Assembly: GCA_963277665.1 (NCBI GenBank)
Contig: OY728157.1
Span: 367,550,067 to 367,614,066 of the forward strand
Source: Viscum album
Lineage: Eukaryota; Streptophyta; Magnoliopsida; Santalales; Viscaceae
Length of the DNA: 64,000 nucleotides
Direction of reading: 5' to 3'
Every line of letters starts with the position of its first letter. Positions within the stretch are counted from its first letter, which is position 1. Shown in pieces: positions 37,873-49,360 of the stretch. The notes beneath the pieces were generated by a model, which was not told the DNA's origin, ran no database searches, and saw only the letters and a program-made list of their open reading frames with translations. The position numbers and the translations under genes were made by a program.

Positions 37873-37875
<3 letters not shown>
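36901..37875 (-). pseudogene. pol: Chromovirus RT and RNase H remnant (element D), truncated at an (AT)n tract
   Basis: Minus-strand reading gives QPLRVTKDDKPWKAFCKMYG then HYFILIPFKLTNALV (37870-37740), where the family has [34 protein letters not shown], followed by a degraded catalytic region lacking the YxDD motif, then VFLGHIISCQVILGDPTKID and SFLGNSG (37560-37440), and, in RNase H, RCDIYTDHKTMK, RGWLELIKYHDFSINYNPHK and VNKVDDDLS (37170-36980). Upstream RT motifs ([15 protein letters not shown]) should continue beyond 37.87 kb but the sequence changes into a simple repeat there, so the gene is cut at that point. Confidence 0.82.

Positions 37876-37906
<31 letters not shown>
37874..37906. 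repeat. (AT)n microsatellite
   Basis: An almost pure AT dinucleotide run of about 27 bp, preceded by ACATAC repeats. It sits exactly where the minus-strand RT of element D stops being recognisable, so a rearrangement or replication slippage event probably used this tract. Confidence 0.8.
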
Positions 37907-37909
37907 CAT

Positions 37910-39940
37910 GTTTTAATATTTTAATATTCATTAAAATAACACAGTAACACTTTCCAGAATAGTATATGTCTAGTGGGTTTTGAAACATGGATTCATTAAT
38001 AACTACATATTCATATCTTTCACCCTTCGTTGTTATATAATAATTAATACCTTTATTCAGTCACTACGGAAAATATTTTTTTATCCAACAATAGGATTTA
38101 TCATTGCTTTCTTATAACACTCCTAAATCACCCATTTATTAGTTCTAACAATATAGATTATATATGGTGGAATTACTAGTTCTAAATAAAGAACTCATAA
38201 AGAGTTTTGTCTAACCATGAAAATAAAGAAAACCTCTGATGGGGTGGGGAGTTATCATTTCTAATAGGAAATCACTAATAATGTTGTCCCTTTATCAATA
38301 CTAGTAAAAACATGATGATAATGGGGGGCCTTTCTCATATCATTTTTACTTAAAATTATAAAGGCCTCGCATTATAAATTTTATTTGTAGTACTAATAAA
38401 TGGTATATACTATAAAATAAAATAAATTTCACTAAAAATAATACATTAATATAGAAATATATATATATTGATAAAAAATATATTTTTTTAAACTGTTATT
38501 TACATTCTTCCAAAAAAAACTTTTTTACTTAATATATAACATATAAATGAAAATATTATATAGGAAAATAAAAAAATATTAATTAATAATTTAATAATTA
38601 TTATATATTAATAGTAATTTAATTAAAATTGGATGACATTAGAATTAGATGAATTAATTAACAGTCTATGATAAGATGAAATCTTGACTTGAACCTCAAA
38701 CAACCATATCTTTTGAGCCAGGTTTCTGTTTGGGATACACCACATATCAAATTAAATCATGTGAAGAGATATATGAAATAATGACATTGAGTGCCTTGAG
38801 GACTATTTCTATGAAAAAATAAGTACCATAAGACCTCTAGAACTAATCTTTTACATGGAAAACATTGATTTTTTAATATTTGATAGTATTTTATTATCGA
38901 TTAATAGGGTATTCTTGTCCCTATATATTGGGGACTAAATTTATTCACATTTATTACATTTATATAGATATTATGGTTTTTAAAATTTATTATTTTCATT
39001 ATATAAATTTTTTATAATAAAATATAAGCATTTTTTCAAATATTTACTTATTACAAATCAATTGCATAAATAAATAATTACATCAACATCTTATTTTTAA
39101 ATATATAAACATTATAGAAGTAAATATTTCTTATTAATTTTAGTTATAATATATAATTATTCATTTTATTTACCATATTTAAATTATTTAGTTTGTATAT
39201 ATATTCTGATAATATTAATGTATATATATAAACAAATGTGTTCCCAAAAAATGTATATTTATTTATATATTCTAATGAATATAAATTAATACATATATAT
39301 GTACTTAGTTTTGTTTATATGTGAGAAATAAAAATGTGTACTTGTGTGTGTAAATATATGTTTTTGTTTGTATCAATATTGTGTGTATACATCATATATA
39401 AATTTATTTTTATATAAATATATCATTATAATTTAATATAGTATAAAATTGACTTAATTGTATAACTATATTAATATATATATATATATACAATGCTTAT
39501 ATATATATTTTTACATGTGTGTATTGATAAAAATATTTATATTTATATTTATATTCAAATATATGTAATTAAATGTTAATATATAATATATTTAAATATG
39601 TATATATATATATACCATACACACATTCACAATAACAAGATAATATATTTTTAATATTTATTTAAAAATAATATATATGTACATGAATAAAAATGATGTA
39701 TGAAAATATATATATAAAAATATTCATTATATCATTATATATGATAAAATAATGGAAGCTGTATATAGGTTTGATTTGCACATGGAGGATTAAAGATCAA
39801 ATCCAGGAATTGTTGTCTATCACTAAGGAAGGGGTTCGCAAGCGATGAGGAAGGCGGTGGTTGTGGGGCTATGAGTTAGAGCCTAGAGAAAGGGGGTATC
39901 ATGTGTAGGTAAAAGGTATTGTTTTCAATTTTTATCAATA
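37910..39940. other. AT-rich DNA with alternating TA/TG tracts
   Basis: No gene is visible. From about 39180 to 39740 the sequence is dominated by TATA, TATG and GTGTGT alternations. A short less AT-rich, G-rich stretch at 39770-39905 (GATGAGGAAGGCGGTGGTTG at 39845) may be part of the adjacent CACTA element. Confidence 0.5.
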
Positions 39941-39949
39941 TTATATAAG

Positions 39950-40169
39950 AGGACTGTTAAAGGAACAATTATTAAAGCTAGAAAAAAGCACTGAAAAAGG
40001 GGTACTTTATCAGCACATAAGAAAAGATCCAAAAAATTCCGCCTTTATTAGTGCTTTTTTTCTAGCACCGCTAATGTTCATCTTTTATCATCAATATAGT
40101 TGTCATCGCTTTTTAAGAGACAATAAAAGACCATTACTATCAGAGTTAAACTTTTGTGTTGTAGTAGTG
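39950..40169 (+). mobile_element. Right-hand terminal fragment of a CACTA DNA transposon
   Basis: The segment ends AACTTTTGTGTTGTAGTAG then TG at 40169, the complement of CACTACTACAACACAAAAGT, a CACTA-type terminus. Subterminal motifs of this superfamily precede it: TTAGTGCTTTTTTTCTAGC, CACCGCTAATG, CATCGCTTTTTAAGAGACAA and AAAAGACCATTACTATCAGA. GCTAGAAAAAAGCACT (39978-39993) and AGTGCTTTTTTTCTAGC (40059-40075) are inverted copies differing by one T. The other end of the transposon and a transposase were not found. The LTR of the next element begins about 20 bp later, so one of the two probably cut the other. Confidence 0.65.
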
Positions 40170-40188
40170 GTTAACTATGTAAAATTAA

Positions 40189-42129
40189 TGTGGAACCCCT
40201 AGTTTCAGACATGTTTCCATTTCCTTATGAATATTAATTGTGTAAATTATTTGGGTATTATTTTTGAGTGTTTGGATACCTTATGGAAAGTTTTGTGCCA
40301 TCATAAAAGGTTCAAATTTAGTTCATGGTTTGTTGAAACCATGCATTTTCTATAGTTACCCGTGATCAGTTTCACATTGTCTAAGAGGAAGGAACACTAT
40401 TAGGAAAACAGTCTGTCCATACTATGCTGTCACCCAAGATAAACCATGAAAAGTGGGATAGTGGGCCTTTTCAAGGCCAGTGCATGGTTGGTATAACCAT
40501 GTGGGAAAACCGTGCGATGTGTTCCTTGAGATATATGATAGTTCACAACTAGCATTCAATTATTCTTAAACACGAAACAAACTATTTACTGTTTAAAATC
40601 AATATTCTAAAAAAGTGAATTTATGTTGGGATTGATTTTTAACATATAATTTTTGTTTCGTTTCGACCATAACATACTATGTCTCCATCCGAAAGGCTAT
40701 TAATCCTATCCCAATTTTTATTTGAAGAAATCATGTGGTCTTTCTTGGTGCGTTAAATCTTGATTCTCTTGATAAGACATTATTAATGGATATTTTTCAT
40801 TGGTTTTCCTAGATCTTATTTAATACCTCTACCAGTTTATTAGATCTTGTCCTCTATGGATAGATATTTGGTTTTTTATTCCAATTATGGTTAGATTTTT
40901 CCCCATTAATGACACGGTAAGAGATATATAGTAGTTTTTTGGAGATACAACCCAGTTTTGTGTTCATTTTCATATTGTTATTCATTCTCACCATAATTTC
41001 TTAGGTAAGTGGCATCACAGTCAACTTATTTTTTTAGAACACGACGTCTTAGTTTCAAATTGTTTAAATTGATTGAAATTGATTATGAAATTGGTTTTCA
41101 AAGAATTTTAGAAACCCTCTTTAGTGATGGTTGGAGTCGTTTTTGGATATTTTTTATATTGATGAATTATTGTTCAATGTGATTTGATAAGTGATCTAAA
41201 AATATTGATTCTAAAACAACTATTTGGTTTCATTCATGGAAAAAAGGTTTTTTAATGTTTTTCAATAATTTGTTTTATTGAAATATATTTAAAATAGTTT
41301 TAGAATGGTTTGGAACATGAAATTTTAATTAACATTGAATTACTAGGATGATCAACAAGAAACAAGAAACTAACCATGAGTATGGAATTGTCATAAGGGA
41401 ATGAAAGTGTATATGTGTGAATTGGAATAGGTTACGCCAAATGGATGATGAAGTGTTTTGGAAAACATGATTGGTTTCGTTCTATAGAAAATAGTTATTG
41501 GATTTAGAAAATATTTTCATATAAATAATATTGGTTTTGTGAAAACTCGTTTTAAATTGACTTATATAAATTTGTTTATAAAAATGTTATAACTTGTTCT
41601 ATCCTAGATTCATTTTTAAGGAAGTCATTTGGAGAAATCCTAAAGTGTTTTTAACCCAAGATTGATTTGGAAGGTTGACTATTTTGTAGATATCATATTT
41701 GGGACAAAAGATATAGTATTGTATCCCAATTCGTTAGTGGTGTATCCTATTAATTGTTATGTTTTGTGGTGTTGGATCATGGATCATGTTGGATATTTGG
41801 AGTTACTTGGTTTTTCCTTGGGTTTTGTTGGTTTTTTCTTTTATTGTGTAATTTGAAGTTATTTATCTTCCATTGCGGCAAATTATTTCTGTTTCATTGT
41901 TATATAAAGGTTGTCACATTATGTTTTTTACATTATTACCTTTAATCATATAGTGGTATTTGTTTATGTAATGTTTTATTGCATTCTTTCATCTTCAAAG
42001 GTAAAATCATCCCCTAACTATTAATAGATCTCATGGAATTTACCTCTAGCCTTGGGCAACATGGGGATGTTGGTTAAGGAAAATTAATGTCCGCCTTTAA
42101 GAGCCAATGATTATGAGAGATATATTTCA
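40189..42129 (+). mobile_element. 5' LTR of the 40-49 kb chromovirus
   Basis: Matching blocks with the 3' LTR include TTGGGTATTAT (40250 and 47440), CTAAGAGGAAGG (40381 and 47528), ACCATGAAAAGTGGGATAGTG against AGAAATGTGGGATCTTGG, the block around GTTTCGTTTCGACC (40658) against GTCCATTTCGACC (47807), CTTGATTCTCTTGATAAG against CTTGATTTCCTTAATAAG, and AATGTCCGCCTTT near the end (42088) against AATGTCCATTTGCC. The start is taken at TGTGGAACCCCT; up to 30 bp may be missing compared with the 3' copy. Confidence 0.78.
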
Positions 42130-42131
42130 AG

Positions 42132-42143
42132 TGGTATTGGCTT
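42132..42143 (+). other. Primer binding site, degenerate initiator tRNA-Met type
   Basis: TGGTATTGGCTT follows the LTR end TTCA after two bases. The chromovirus site is TGGTATCAGAGC, complementary to the 3' end of initiator tRNA-Met; seven of the first nine bases agree. The position is exactly where reverse transcription should start. Confidence 0.6.
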
Positions 42144-42929
42144 TTTCGGTCCTTGAATTGAATGTGGTGTTAGTATTTCTTGTATTTGAATCAGTTATTT
42201 TTTCTTGGTAATGGTGTTGAAATTATTTCGAGAATATTCCATTTTTTGTGTTAGTAAAATTGATAGTATTGTCAAAACAGGAAATATAGAGAATAAAAAT
42301 ATATATCTATCCCTTTTATGTTGAACTTCGAGATCCAATGGAGTGGTAGATAATTATTTTGGTAAAAATTATAGGAATTGAAATCTTAATATTATGGTTT
42401 TAGCCAATGTGATATGTAATAAAATCATCATAGAATTTTTTTCCCACTATAGATACATATTTAATTTTAATTAATGATATATGATAGGGTAACAATGTTT
42501 TTATTTTTCTAAAATGGTAAAAAAAATTCATATGTAAGATTTTTAAGAAGCATGGAATGGTTATTTTTCATGTTTAATTATTTTAAAAAGCATAGGATGT
42601 TTCTATAATGGTTGAACATTAAAAAATGTGGTATTTTGGAAAGCAGGTGGTGAGATGTTTGATTTGGTATAATTTGACATTGTTAAGCCTTCAGTTTCAG
42701 TGAATCAGTCTTATAGTTTTTTTTTAAATATATAGAAAATGGAATATAGAGGGTGTGGTTGAAACCAACTAGAGAAAGATCCTAAAATAATGGTTGTGCC
42801 TAAAACCCAAGTGAACCAACATATGTTTTAGAGTATAGTCCACTCCTTTCATTATGTGGATAGAGGGAACCAGAGGGAAAAAACAAGGAAATTGAATCAT
42901 TCCTTCTAATTTTAGAAGTAGATTTCACC

Positions 42930-43480
42930 CATAATTGGTGGTGATTTGGAAAAAGAGAGGGTAGAGGTGTGTATGAACAGGATTATTCAAATCCTCAATT
43001 TCCTTGGCACGGTAGCAGAGTTGAAACAAAATTTGGTAAGGTATATGATACAGGATCTTGTACACCAATGTTGGGAGATAGTGGTTCATGATAAATATGG
43101 AGATGTCTTCGAATATGAGTATTTTTAAAAAATAACAACAAATTATATCCTCACACATTTAAGGTTTGAAAAAATCCGATTTCGTTTACATGATACATGA
43201 GATATTGACAATGATAGAGTGTGAGGATAAATTTATGAGTTCAATATGGCTTTCACCTAATATTTCTTCTTACTGTGTCCTTGAAGGATTGCATCATGGA
43301 ATCAGGGATAAAGAAGGATATTCACTCGATGAATTCAGTAATCTGTATAAAACATTATACAGAGATTGTAAATAATGATATTCTAGTCGAAAGGGATTTC
43401 TCAAGAGCTACAAGTAGAGGGATCATGTTGATATATATAGGATACAATGAGAACTATAATGCTGGTAACAAGTGAAAGAG
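42930..43480 (+). pseudogene. gag: Gag capsid region of the chromovirus, broken
   Basis: A plus-strand frame at 42946-43128 reads VCMNRIIQILNFLGTVAELK then QNLVRYMIQDLVHQCWEIVV, which fits the gag pattern of a helix with WxxxMxRIFxxLxCxxxQKVxLAxYMLxxxAxxWW. A second open segment at 43166-43375 contains KFMSSIWLSPNISSY and LEGLHHGIRDK, where the family has FxxLSRFAPxxxxxEExKxxxFxxGLRPEIR. Position between the primer site and protease supports the call. The zinc knuckle expected near 43.6-43.8 kb was not identified. Gag would form the particle; this copy is not functional. Confidence 0.6.
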
Positions 43481-43879
43481 GGAAACATATTTCAAGGGTA
43501 TTGGAATGATATAGAATCAAACTACGAGATCAGTGAATCTAACTCCAAGACCCATGACAAAGAGTGGATGTTTCCAATATGTTTTATTTGACAACATGAA
43601 GCGAGGGTGTATGATATCATCAAGGGCATGTCACAATTGATTAAATTTGGGGTATTGTCATGATTACTATTTCATTTATATGAGGTTGCATATTAGGGAT
43701 ACATATCAGCTGTTTTAAGCATTGAATGATTTGATAGAATGATGGAATTAGAATACCACTTATCAATAGAATATAATTATCTAGGTTGATTTGAGGAATA
43801 CTGTAAATCCTTTATAGAGGCTATTAGAACATAGAAATAAGGAACAAAGTGTAGCAAGTAAGAAATTATATGGACCTAA

Positions 43880-44010
43880 TCAAGTTATTATTGATGATCA
43901 ATTTGAACCATCTACAATGATAGGTATTATTATTTTTAATTGTACACTTATTGATTATTTTATTGATAAACATTATTCCCATTCTTTTATTTCTTCTCGA
44001 GATTTTTATT
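43880..44010 (+). pseudogene. pro: Protease remnant of the chromovirus
   Basis: QVIIDDQFEPSTMIGIIIFN then CTLIDYFIDKHYSHSFISSR. The family has a beta-strand followed by VLIDTGATHSFIS, so the active-site triplet DTG has become DKH. Only this part is clear; the downstream half of the domain is degraded. Confidence 0.65.
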
Positions 44011-44639
44011 TATTGTGTTGAAATCTTGAGATGATGCATTCTTGGTTAAAAATTTATACTCCTTTATCCCAAAGAGAATTTCGAGCATTGGTGTATAGAT
44101 ATTGGTCTATAAATATTGATAAATATATATTTATATTGAATTTCCTTATGCTTGGGATGGGTTTCTATGACCTAATCCTCAATATTGATTAGATGACTAT
44201 GTTCAATTATCACCTCGACTATTATAGCAGAACGGTTCGTTTCATGACTAATAATGGAATTGATAATCTCTTTAAAGGAGACTAGAATGTAATGGAACGT
44301 GAAAAAGGGTTGATGGAACCATATGTTGGGGCCATTACATACAATTTAGTGGAGTGGACATTTCCATTGATTGAAGATACCAGTTATAGCACTTTTCTAA
44401 TAGTTGTGTATCTGTTTAGGGATGTTTTACTATGAATTTACTATGGTTCTCACCCACTAGATAAGTTGAGTTGATTATTGATATCCTTGTGGGGAATATT
44501 GTTATTTCCCTTCTATCTTACAAATTGACACCAACCGAATTAACAGAACATAAATTTTAGTTGGATGATCTGTAATGAAAAGGGATCATTCTGCTAAACA
44601 GTTGTCTATGGGAAGCCACAATCTTATTTGGTAAAAAGG

Positions 44640-45240
44640 TAGATGAAAATATTTGGTTATGTATGGATTATTATAAGATTAATCAGGTTATTAAAAAGTA
44701 TAATTATCCATGTCCATGAATTTATTATCTATTTAGTAAGTTTAGGAGAAATCAGTGGTTCTTTAAGACTATGTTGTGATCAAGATATCATTAATTGTGG
44801 GTTAGAAGGGGGATATTCCCCAGACAAATTTTAGGAGTATATATAGAAATTATATATATTTGAAAATTAATTTTTGTCTTATTAATGCAACAAAATAACT
44901 TATGGAATTGATGAATCAAATATTTTAGAGGTAGTTTTTTTCTTTTGGGTTGATGTTTTTGGATGACATATTGTTGTATTAAAAGATATGGGATGAGTGT
45001 GAGGAACACTAAGCGATTATATTGTAAAACTTGAGAGATCATCATTAAATGAAAAATTTGAAATGTGTGATTTTTTGGACACAGAATGAACATTTCCATC
45101 TCCATGTAATATTTGATAAAGGAATTTCTGTTGATCTAGAAAAGACATAGGTTGTTATCTCTTGTAAACCACCAAATAATGTCTTTGGAATATGTAGTTT
45201 CCCTACTCATGCTTGTTATTACTGATATTTTTTTAGGGAT
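44640..45240 (+). pseudogene. pol: Reverse transcriptase of the chromovirus, broken
   Basis: NIWLCMDYYKINQVIKKYNY then PCP, a stop and IYYLFSKFRRNQWFFKTML correspond to [49 protein letters not shown]. After degraded sequence the palm motif FLDDILLY is intact (catalytic Asp pair at 44962-44967), then WDECEEH, NLRDHHxMKNLKC and FDKGISVDLEK at 45000-45145. Stops at 45 or so codon intervals and frame changes prevent a product. The short minus-strand frame at 44791-45105 is a shadow of this gene. Confidence 0.83.
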
Positions 45241-45369
45241 TTAAAATTAATATCCTCAAATATAAAATCATTGATAAGAAAATAGATTCCATTAAAATGA
45301 AATGATGAAAGTTATATGTCTTTACATGAGTTGTAAATTCACCTTATTACTACACATATCTTAATTTTT

Positions 45370-45720
45370 CCAAAATCATGACATTGGTATGTGGAGTATT
45401 ATGATGCTTGGAGATTTTGGTTTGGATGTATCCTCACGAAGGGAGACCACATTGTTTATTATGAATCAAGATAGATATATTTTCCTGATAAGAAAATCCC
45501 ACCAAATTATTTAGAGTTAGTTTTTATAGTCTATGCATTGAATACATGGTGTTATTACTATTTGGTGATAAATTTATAGTTCTTATGGATCACAATAAAT
45601 TGATGATTATTTTCTCACAAAGGGATTTTAATTTGAGACAATGTTGGTGAATATAGTATCATTGAATGTTTGAATTTTAATTGATGTATACATAGAGGAA
45701 GGACAATATAATAAAAGTTA
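45370..45720 (+). pseudogene. pol: RNase H of the chromovirus, broken
   Basis: WYVEYYDAWRFWFGCILTKG then DHIVYYESR matches YSVYCDASHxGLGCVLMQxGKVIAYASR, with the first catalytic Asp kept (YYDAW). PPNYLELVFIVYALNTWCYY follows where the family has [23 protein letters not shown]; the Glu of DLEL is present. A stop precedes WITIN, where the family has the DHKSLKY motif. The connection to integrase is too degraded to follow in one frame. Confidence 0.75.
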
Positions 45721-45989
45721 CATTAAGTATAATGTCATATTTTTATTTGGAAAAACAAAATTCAGACCAGTGCCTATTGTTGTCAGTGATAACATATATT
45801 CACATGAAAGGTGAAAATTGGGATGATGTTGTAGTTTTTTCCATTTTTTTTGTTCTTTATTGGGAGGAGATATTTAAAGAGGCATAGATATCTAATTTTG
45901 ATTGTGTTTTTATGAGAAAAAAACAAAACGGTTGGGAGGCCAATTGGGGATGGAAAATGGATGAGAGTTTAGTGTTTTGATTTCAAAAT

Positions 45990-46640
45990 CATACAGTCAT
46001 TCCTGTGGATTTTTAAGAACAACATATTCATACATCCATCCATTAAAAATTTAATGTTCATCCCAGGATAAAAAATATGTATAGGGAATTAAAATCACTA
46101 TTTTGGTTGGTCAACATGAAAAAGGAAGGTGTGTGAGATTGTTTCGAGATGCTTAACTTGTTATTGGGCTAATGAAGAGAATCATGGGCCATATGTTTTG
46201 TTGTAATATTTAACTATTCGTATTTAGAAATTAGAATAGGGAGCCACATATTTCTCTATAGGTCTCCAAATAAATGATCAGAAACACGATGCCATAAGGG
46301 TGATAGTGGATCATCTCACAAAGTTGGACAATTTCCACTATATTCATGAATATCATATAGTGGAGGAAATTTAAAAAATATAGACCATAATAGTGGTAAA
46401 GAGGAATGGAATACTAGTTTCGATTGTTTCGGATAGATATTCAATGTTTACATATCATTTTTTGAAATCCTTATAGAAATTTCTTGTGACTCAATTGACT
46501 ATTTGTACAATGTATTATCCATAGATGAATGGGAAACTGGAAAGGATGATACAAACATTGGAAGACATGTTTTAGGATTTTTAATGGATTTTAGTAGCTC
46601 TAGTGAGGTAGACATACAATTTGGTGGAGTCCTCATATAA
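45990..46640 (+). pseudogene. pol: Integrase of the chromovirus, broken
   Basis: FNVHPRIKNMYRELKSLFWL then VNMKKEG at 46050-46130 matches the zinc-binding segment (SIHPGxTKMYRDLKxxYWWxGMK). Later, TICTMYYP, stop, MNGKLERMIQTLEDMF at 46498-46575 matches FSTAYHPQTDGQSERTIQTLEDML, retaining the catalytic Glu in LER. VESSYNYNYQSSIHITHFDE then FYGIPF (46627-46705) continues as VEFAYNNSYQxSIxMAPFEALYG. Between these the first core Asp could not be placed. Integration of cDNA would be its role in an active element. Confidence 0.78.
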
Positions 46641-47029
46641 CTATAATTATCAATCCTCGATACATATAACTCATTTTGATGAATTTTATGGGATTCCTTT
46701 TTGTTCCCACTTTATTTTTTGGAAATAGGATATAATTCACTAGTTGTTCCAATAATAGTCTAATAAAAATGGTGAAGATTTAATTGATAAGAAAATTGAC
46801 GGAGATGGATCATAGTCATCAGAAGACATATGTGGATCACCTTCTATTTTTGTTTTCATTTTATGTGAGTTATAATATGGTTTTGGGAATTAATCAAATT
46901 CTTGTACATCATTGTTTTAGGAAGCATGGATAGTTATCTCTTTGCTATATATTCACTTATGAGATAGTTTAATGAGTTTCTTATGGGTCATATTAGTTTT
47001 ATTATCCAAAATGATTCAATTCAATGGAA

Positions 47030-47320
47030 AATGTGTTTCATGTATCTCATTTGAAAAATTATTATACTGATCCTAACCATGTGATTCAATGGAATCACTT
47101 TGACCTAGAAATGGGTGCTTCATTTGAACATGTACCGATACGAGTTTTGGATAGGCCAGAGAATGTTTTTATGGGAAAATAATCAATCTACTTTGGATTT
47201 TATGTAAACATGGTTCGATTAAGGAAGAGACATGGGAATAGGAGAAGGGAATAGTTGAGAACTGTCCTGAACTTTTTTAGGATAATATTTGGTTTCTAAT
47301 CTATGAGGATAGAAATTACA
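47030..47320 (+). pseudogene. pol: Integrase C-terminus and chromodomain remnant
   Basis: DLEMGASFEHVPIRVLDRPE then NVFMGK at 47100-47180 and, after a frame change, LCKHGSIKEETWE, stop, EKGIVENCPELF at 47207-47270 match the Tekay tail (LSYEEVPVRILDRQEKVLRNK, VLWxxHxxEEATWExExxMxxxYPxLF). The chromodomain directs insertion into heterochromatin by reading histone marks. GGDNAS near 47325 corresponds to the usual end of this protein. Confidence 0.8.
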
Positions 47321-47322
47321 AT

Positions 47323-47332
47323 GGTGGGGATA
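47323..47332 (+). promoter_or_regulatory. Polypurine tract of the 40-49 kb chromovirus
   Basis: GGTGGGGATAA lies directly before TGCATCACCCCCC, the start of the 3' LTR. The arrangement GGGGATAATGTCACACCCC is typical of Tekay elements. Confidence 0.7.
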
Positions 47333-47333
47333 A

Positions 47334-49360
47334 TGCATCACCCCCCCGGTTTCATATATGTAACCCTTTATTTAAGATTTTTATATATTCAGTGTTAGTT
47401 GGTGTGGTTTAGGAGGGTCTATAAGGATTCCCATTATTTTTTGGGTATTATCTAAAGTTTCAAGGTGGGTGAATAGTTTGTGGAAACCATGAAACATTTA
47501 TAATAAACTACACACAAAATGAGAAGATCTAAGAGGAAGGCACACAGTTAGGTGCATGGTTCATCCAAACCATGTTTCCACCTAGGGGAAATAGAGAAAT
47601 GTGGGATCTTGGTATTTTTCATGGTTGGTGAAAAATTTCCATAATGGTTCCAGAAAGCCATGTGAGGGGATCCGATATGCAAAGGATGGTACATGGCTAT
47701 CACATTATTTTTTCTAACCATGAGACTAACCGTGGACAGTTTAAAATCATGATCACTAAAAAAGTATATCTACGTTAGGATTAAGTTTTAACACATTGTT
47801 TTTAGTCCATTTCGACCCTAATTTAGTATCTATCACTCTTAAAGGATATATAACCTCTCATCATCTTGTTGAAAGTGATTGGAGGTTGTTTCTGGATGCG
47901 CTGAAGCTTGATTTCCTTAATAAGTACTCATTGATGGTTGTTTTTCACGGTTTTCCTTAGATCTACATTCTTTCTTCTCACAGTTTCATAGATCTATTAA
48001 TATATATATATATATATGAGGATTTTATGAAAATAATGGTCATATTTATCCTTGTTGATAATAGGAGAATATATTTATGGTGGGTTTTTGGAGATTAAAC
48101 TTTTTTTTGTGGGATTTTTCTTGTCATTCCTCATTTTAATCATAATTTATGATGTCAGTTACTTCACACTCAATGCCTCTTATAAAGACATGATGGATTA
48201 GTAATAAATTATTTAAATTTAATAAAATTAATAGTGAAATTAGTGTTCAATTCCTGGAAGAATCCCTTTTTATAGATGGATTTAGTAGTGTTTTGGATTT
48301 TTGTGAAATTGTGAAGTTGTTTTGCAATGTGATTTTTAAATATTGATTTTAAAAAATATTTTTTGTTTCATTCATAGAAGAAATTTTTTCTGCAAAGTCT
48401 ATTGATACAATTGTTTTTGTTGAAATGGTTTTACAAATATTTGGGCATGGTTTGGAATAATGGGTTATTGTGTGTTAATATTTCATTTTTTGAGTTTATA
48501 TTGAAATATGACTTGGTTCTCAGTGCGATAGGGGTATTGGAATGTGTGATTTTAATTACCTAGTGGTGACTTGGTAGATATATAAGAAAATTATCATGAT
48601 TATGAAACTATCATATGGGAATGAATGTGTGGATGTGTGGATTAGAATGGGTTACACCAAATGGATTGTGATGTTGTTTGGAAAACTTGCATGGTTTATT
48701 TTCATGGAAATCAATTTTTTTCTACGATAAATTCTTAGAGTAATAATAGTTTTAGTTTAGTGACCCTATATTTTAAATTTTTTAATATATTGTTTTTATA
48801 AAAATATTATATCTTGTTATATCCTAGTGGTGTGGGTAGGTAATTCATTTGGGGAAATCATACTGAGTTTCATTACTTAACCCAAATTTGGTACTTTATT
48901 TTTTTGAGATTTCCTTTATTGGGGAATATAAAGAGTTAATGTATCATTCTTAATTGGTGGTTCATTATGAAACATGGGATATTTTGGGGGTTTGGATCAT
49001 GAACCATGTTGTAGTTTTTGTGTTATGTGGATTTTAATTGAGTTTTGTTAGTTCTATCTTCTACTATGTAGTTTGATGTTAGTTTTCCTCCACTGTGGTA
49101 TTTTGTTGTAGTTTGATTTTGATAACAATTTTATTACATTGAGTTGTTTTAAACTAATTTAAAGTATCATATTGTGGTAATTTATTGTGGATTGTATTTT
49201 GGTTTGTTTTATATTCAAAGGGAAATATGTTACACATATTTAAAGTAATCCATTAACATTTATTTACACCCTTTGGAGTCTTTGAGAAGTTTCTTAAATC
49301 GATGTAATGTCCATTTGCCTTCTCATGCCAATAATGAGGGGCATAATATTATAAGTATCA
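47334..49360 (+). mobile_element. 3' LTR of the 40-49 kb chromovirus
   Basis: The LTR starts TGCATCACCCCCCCGGTTTC after the polypurine tract and ends ATAAGTATCA, aligned with the 5' LTR end GATATATTTCA. Its internal blocks match the 5' LTR throughout (see that entry). A (TA)n run at 47998-48018 and several short indels separate the two copies. AT content is lower than in the A-G family LTRs. Confidence 0.8.

Larger units (their letters stand above)
40189..49360 (+). mobile_element. Chromovirus (Tekay/Del) LTR retrotransposon with both LTRs, degenerate
   Basis: Two direct repeats of about 1.94 and 2.03 kb flank a 5.2-kb interior that contains a primer site, gag, protease, RT, RNase H, integrase and a chromodomain tail, followed by a polypurine tract. 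The LTRs have diverged visibly, with many substitutions and small gaps in every aligned block, which makes this an old insertion. Stops occur in all domains. No convincing target-site duplication is seen; the left end may be disturbed by the CACTA fragment. The LTRs differ from the A-G family and lack its hairpin units. Confidence 0.85.
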
